Positions 6,005 to 7,857 of a stretch of 7,857 nt of DNA are shown in pieces. Position 1 is the stretch's first letter, and each line of letters starts with the position of its first letter. The notes under the pieces are model-generated. The model searched no databases and had not been told where the DNA came from. It saw only the letters and a program-made list of their open reading frames with translations. The stretch comes from Thermococcus sp. (lineage in GTDB: Archaea > Methanobacteriota_B > Thermococci > Thermococcales > Thermococcaceae): NCBI GenBank assembly GCA_027001105.1, contig JALTMZ010000017.1:1-7857 (forward strand), in the 5' to 3' direction. The position numbers and the translations under genes were made by a program.

Positions 6005-7180
6005 TCAAAGCTCTTCCAAAGCTTTCTTCATCCTTTTCATAGCTTCAATGAGCTTTTCTTTCTTTGTTGCATAGCTTATCCGCACGTATCCTTCGCCATT
6101 CTTTCCAAATGCTGTTCCTGGAATCACAACAACCTTTGCCTTGTTCAAGAGCCATTCACTGAACTCCTCACTCGTCATCCCAGTTTCTTTTATGTTGGCA
6201 AAGATGTAAAATGCACCTTTAGGTTCAAATGCAGAAATATAAGGAATCTCTTTAATTGCATCGAGAACTATCTTTCTTCTCTCGGCGTACTCTTGTCTCA
6301 TATTCTCAACAGCTTCCCAGCTCTTTGGATTCCTTAGAGCTTCAATTCCTGCAACCTGAACAAAAGATGCAACGTTTCCGATAACATATGCATGAAGCTT
6401 TATCATGTCCTTGATAATGTCCTTTGGTGCGATTGCAAATCCCAAACGCCAGCCGGTCATTGCAAATGTCTTAGAGAAGCTGTTTGCCAAAATCGTATTG
6501 TCCGGGGCATATTTAAGCATTGGGTAGTGCTTTGCACCATCATAAAGAAAGTGCTCATAAGGTTCATCGCTGAGAATGTAGAGGTTATAGTCTTCAGCAA
6601 TATCTGCAATAGCTTTTGCGATTTTTTCATCTATTGTAGCACCAGTTGGATTGTTGGGATAGTTAATCACGATCATTCTTGTCCTCTTTGTTATGAGCTC
6701 CAAAAGCTCGTCTGGATCCGGCTGAAAACCATTTTCCTCTCTTAATGGAAGCCTTACTATTCCCGCCTCGGCAAGCTTAGCATCTTCAGCATAACAGACA
6801 AACGCAGGATCTGGGATTATGACCTCGTCGCCTCTTTCAAGAAGCGTCTCAAATGCCAGATAAGTTGCTTCATAGGCACCAGCAGTTACTATAATGTTGT
6901 CAGTTGGAACATCTAAGTTGTACATCTCCCTGTAATATTCACTTATGGCTTGTCTGAGCTCCGGGATTCCAGCGTTTGGAGTGTAATGAGTCCATCCTTC
7001 ATCCAATGCCCTCTTTGCGGCTTCCTTTATATTATCCGGTGTGTCAAAGTCAGGTTCTCCAATTCCAAGAGAAATTACATTTTCTATTTTTCTTGCTTTT
7101 TCAAAAAGCTCTCTGATCTTTGAGCGTTGAATTAAGTTGACACGCTCCGCTATAAAATATCTGTGTCTTTTATAACGCAT
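6005..7180 (-). CDS. class I/II PLP-dependent aminotransferase (aspartate/aromatic type)
   Basis: A 391-residue cytoplasmic fold-type I enzyme that moves an amino group between an amino acid and a 2-oxoacid, usually 2-oxoglutarate. Seen elements are SLGIGEPDFDTP at about 37-48, YPNNPTG around N177, D205-E-P-Y208 (pyridine nitrogen and cofactor hydroxyl contacts), the Schiff-base lysine K237 in SFSKTFAMTGWRLG with R245, and the carboxylate-binding R367 in GYVRISYA. This matches the gamma subfamily of archaeal aspartate/aromatic aminotransferases, and from memory is closest to a Pyrococcus protein annotated aspartate aminotransferase. Substrate preference is not certain. Two nearby ATGs exist; I chose 7180 because GGGGGGATGAT lies at proper spacing, while the ATG at 7186 sits inside that tract. 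It is the first gene of the cluster and has a clear TATA box. Confidence 0.94.
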   Translation of the reverse strand: MRYKRHRYFIAERVNLIQRSKIRELFEKARKIENVISLGIGEPDFDTPDNIKEAAKRALDEGWTHYTPNAGIPELRQAISEYYREMYNLDVPTDNIIVTAGAYEATYLAFETLLERGDEVIIPDPAFVCYAEDAKLAEAGIVRLPLREENGFQPDPDELLELITKRTRMIVINYPNNPTGATIDEKIAKAIADIAEDYNLYILSDEPYEHFLYDGAKHYPMLKYAPDNTILANSFSKTFAMTGWRLGFAIAPKDIIKDMIKLHAYVIGNVASFVQVAGIEALRNPKSWEAVENMRQEYAERRKIVLDAIKEIPYISAFEPKGAFYIFANIKETGMTSEEFSEWLLNKAKVVVIPGTAFGKNGEGYVRISYATKKEKLIEAMKRMKKALEEL

Positions 7181-7219
7181 AATCATCCCCCCGTGGCATT
7201 TAGAGGGTGAATTAATATT

Positions 7220-7234
7220 CTTATAAACTTATCG
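7220..7234 (-). promoter_or_regulatory. BRE/TATA promoter of the aminotransferase-transporter cluster
   Basis: TTTATAAG on the minus strand (7220-7227) is preceded by CGATAAG as a TFB element. The expected transcription start, about 25 bases on, is near 7198, giving a leader of roughly 18 bases with the ribosome site. No equally good promoter was seen before the next two genes, supporting cotranscription. Confidence 0.75.
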
Positions 7235-7314
7235 AGAAGGATTTTCTGCTTTTTGATATATTAGTGAAACAAAATTCAATAAAATACAGACATTATGGCA
7301 AATTTTCAGAAAAG

Positions 7315-7737
7315 TCAAAGAGCCTCAACTATGGCTGCCTTTTCAAAAAGCCTCTTCACCTTTTCCACGTCACAGTCAACAAGGGGAATCTCCTTTAGTG
7401 AGTTCCTTTTAAGAAACTCTTCAAGGGTCTTTTGGGCATCTTGACCAAAAGCCACAATGAAGTTTTCACCCTTTTTGGCTCCAACTTTTTTTATTGCTTC
7501 TCCAATTTGCAGAGTCCCTGCAAGCCTGAGAAGAATTTCCCCCTTCACTGTTTTTGCTTTATTTGTTCCTCGCTCAAATGACTTTAATGCCAAAATAGTA
7601 GCGAACACAAGTTGTTCCCAGCATTCAACATTTGCTATTTGCATATTATCACCAAGCTCTTCAAAGATCCATGAAACATCTCCGAGCACAATTTTACTAA
7701 TTGCAATTTCATGCTTGCCCAATTTTACTACCTTCAA
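7315..7737 (-). CDS. cgi121: KEOPS complex subunit Cgi121
   Basis: KEOPS, with Kae1, Bud32 and Pcc1, makes the N6-threonylcarbamoyladenosine (t6A) at position 37 of tRNAs that read ANN codons. Cgi121 binds the Bud32 kinase and in archaea helps bind the tRNA 3' CCA end. This 140-residue protein has the family's alpha/beta layout; the best-matching part is KGEILLRLAGTLQIGEAIKK (about residues 65-84), like the family's LL-x(2)-SGxRQIxxAI core, then FIVAFG. I chose a TTG start at 7737 because GGAGGTG (7743-7749) lies five bases before it. A GTG at 7758 would add seven residues, has no ribosome site, and lies about where transcription should start. It sits alone, 134 bases before the aminotransferase gene. 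The call rests on motif recognition, without alignment. Confidence 0.82.
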   Translation of the reverse strand: MKVVKLGKHEIAISKIVLGDVSWIFEELGDNMQIANVECWEQLVFATILALKSFERGTNKAKTVKGEILLRLAGTLQIGEAIKKVGAKKGENFIVAFGQDAQKTLEEFLKRNSLKEIPLVDCDVEKVKRLFEKAAIVEAL

Positions 7738-7742
7738 CCTTA

Positions 7743-7749
7743 CACCTCC
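7743..7749 (-). promoter_or_regulatory. ribosome binding site selecting the TTG start of cgi121
   Basis: GGAGGTG on the minus strand complements the 16S rRNA tail well and stands five bases before the TTG at 7737. It lies inside the coding frame if the GTG at 7758 were used, which argues for the TTG. Confidence 0.7.
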
Positions 7750-7770
7750 AAATTTCACTATAAATGCAAG

Positions 7771-7786
7771 ATATTAAACCCTTTCC
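7771..7786 (-). promoter_or_regulatory. BRE/TATA promoter of cgi121
   Basis: TTTAATAT on the minus strand (7771-7778) is preceded by GGGAAAGG. The predicted start near 7750 leaves a leader of about 13 bases containing little more than the ribosome site, consistent with the TTG start. A second TATA-like stretch (ATTTATAG, near 7757-7764) is less well placed. Confidence 0.6.
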
Positions 7787-7857
7787 CTTGCACTCAATAA
7801 TATCCAATAATAAAAAATCCTCAATTATTTTGTCAATTTTTTAAAATTTTTTAAAAA
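7787..7857. other. AT-rich intergenic spacer at the right edge
   Basis: No gene or RNA was seen. The last 25 bases are alternating runs of T and A (ATTTTTTAAAATTTTTT), which on either strand could act as a T-run terminator for a gene beyond the window. Confidence 0.5.

Noticed and set aside
7457..7777. 106-codon plus-strand frame opposite cgi121
   Set aside because: Antisense shadow with no ribosome site or recognisable domain.
7804..7857. AT-rich right edge as a replication origin
   Set aside because: There are no repeated origin-recognition boxes and no cdc6/orc1 gene; simple T and A runs fit a promoter/terminator spacer.

Overview
The window looks like chromosomal DNA from a hyperthermophilic archaeon of the order Thermococcales (Pyrococcus, Thermococcus or Palaeococcus). 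The evidence is a Pyrococcus-type small heat shock protein next to a CDC48-type AAA+ ATPase, a near-perfect archaeal heat-shock operator (Phr type), archaeal TATA/BRE promoters, purine-rich GGAGGTG/GGGTGA ribosome binding sites, tRNA genes with encoded CCA, and a Cgi121 subunit of KEOPS. No mobile element, CRISPR array or rRNA was seen, and no non-coding stretch exceeds 300 bases.

Left part (1-1740): on the minus strand, hsp20 is followed by the 5' part of cdc48, which runs off the left edge. This is a protein-quality-control pair. The hsp20 promoter has a TATA box with a Phr-like operator over the predicted transcription start, and a 9-bp inverted repeat brackets the TATA box.

Middle-left (1741-2757): on the plus strand, divergent from hsp20, one TATA box precedes tRNA-Phe(GAA), tRNA-Gly(UCC) and, 29 bases later, a gene of the 5-formyltetrahydrofolate cyclo-ligase family. 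No separate promoter is visible for the protein gene, so tRNAs and mRNA are probably cotranscribed.

Middle-right (2774-7180): five minus-strand genes are closely spaced. In transcription order they are a class I aminotransferase, a half-size GDT1/UPF0016 membrane protein, an MFS transporter, a small four-helix membrane protein overlapping the MFS gene by ATGA, and a class III aminotransferase or amino-acid racemase homologue with a four-cysteine insert. The first gene has a clear TATA box. The layout suggests amino-acid metabolism linked to transport, but the substrates cannot be read from sequence.

Right end (7315-7857): a minus-strand gene for the KEOPS subunit Cgi121 (tRNA t6A modification), most likely using a TTG start behind a strong ribosome binding site, followed by about 100 bases of AT-rich promoter-bearing spacer.

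Most genes are recognisable and conserved. The least explained parts are the MFS plus small membrane protein pair, the folate-type enzyme in a lineage thought not to use tetrahydrofolate, the tRNA-mRNA transcription unit, and the architecture of the heat-shock promoter.
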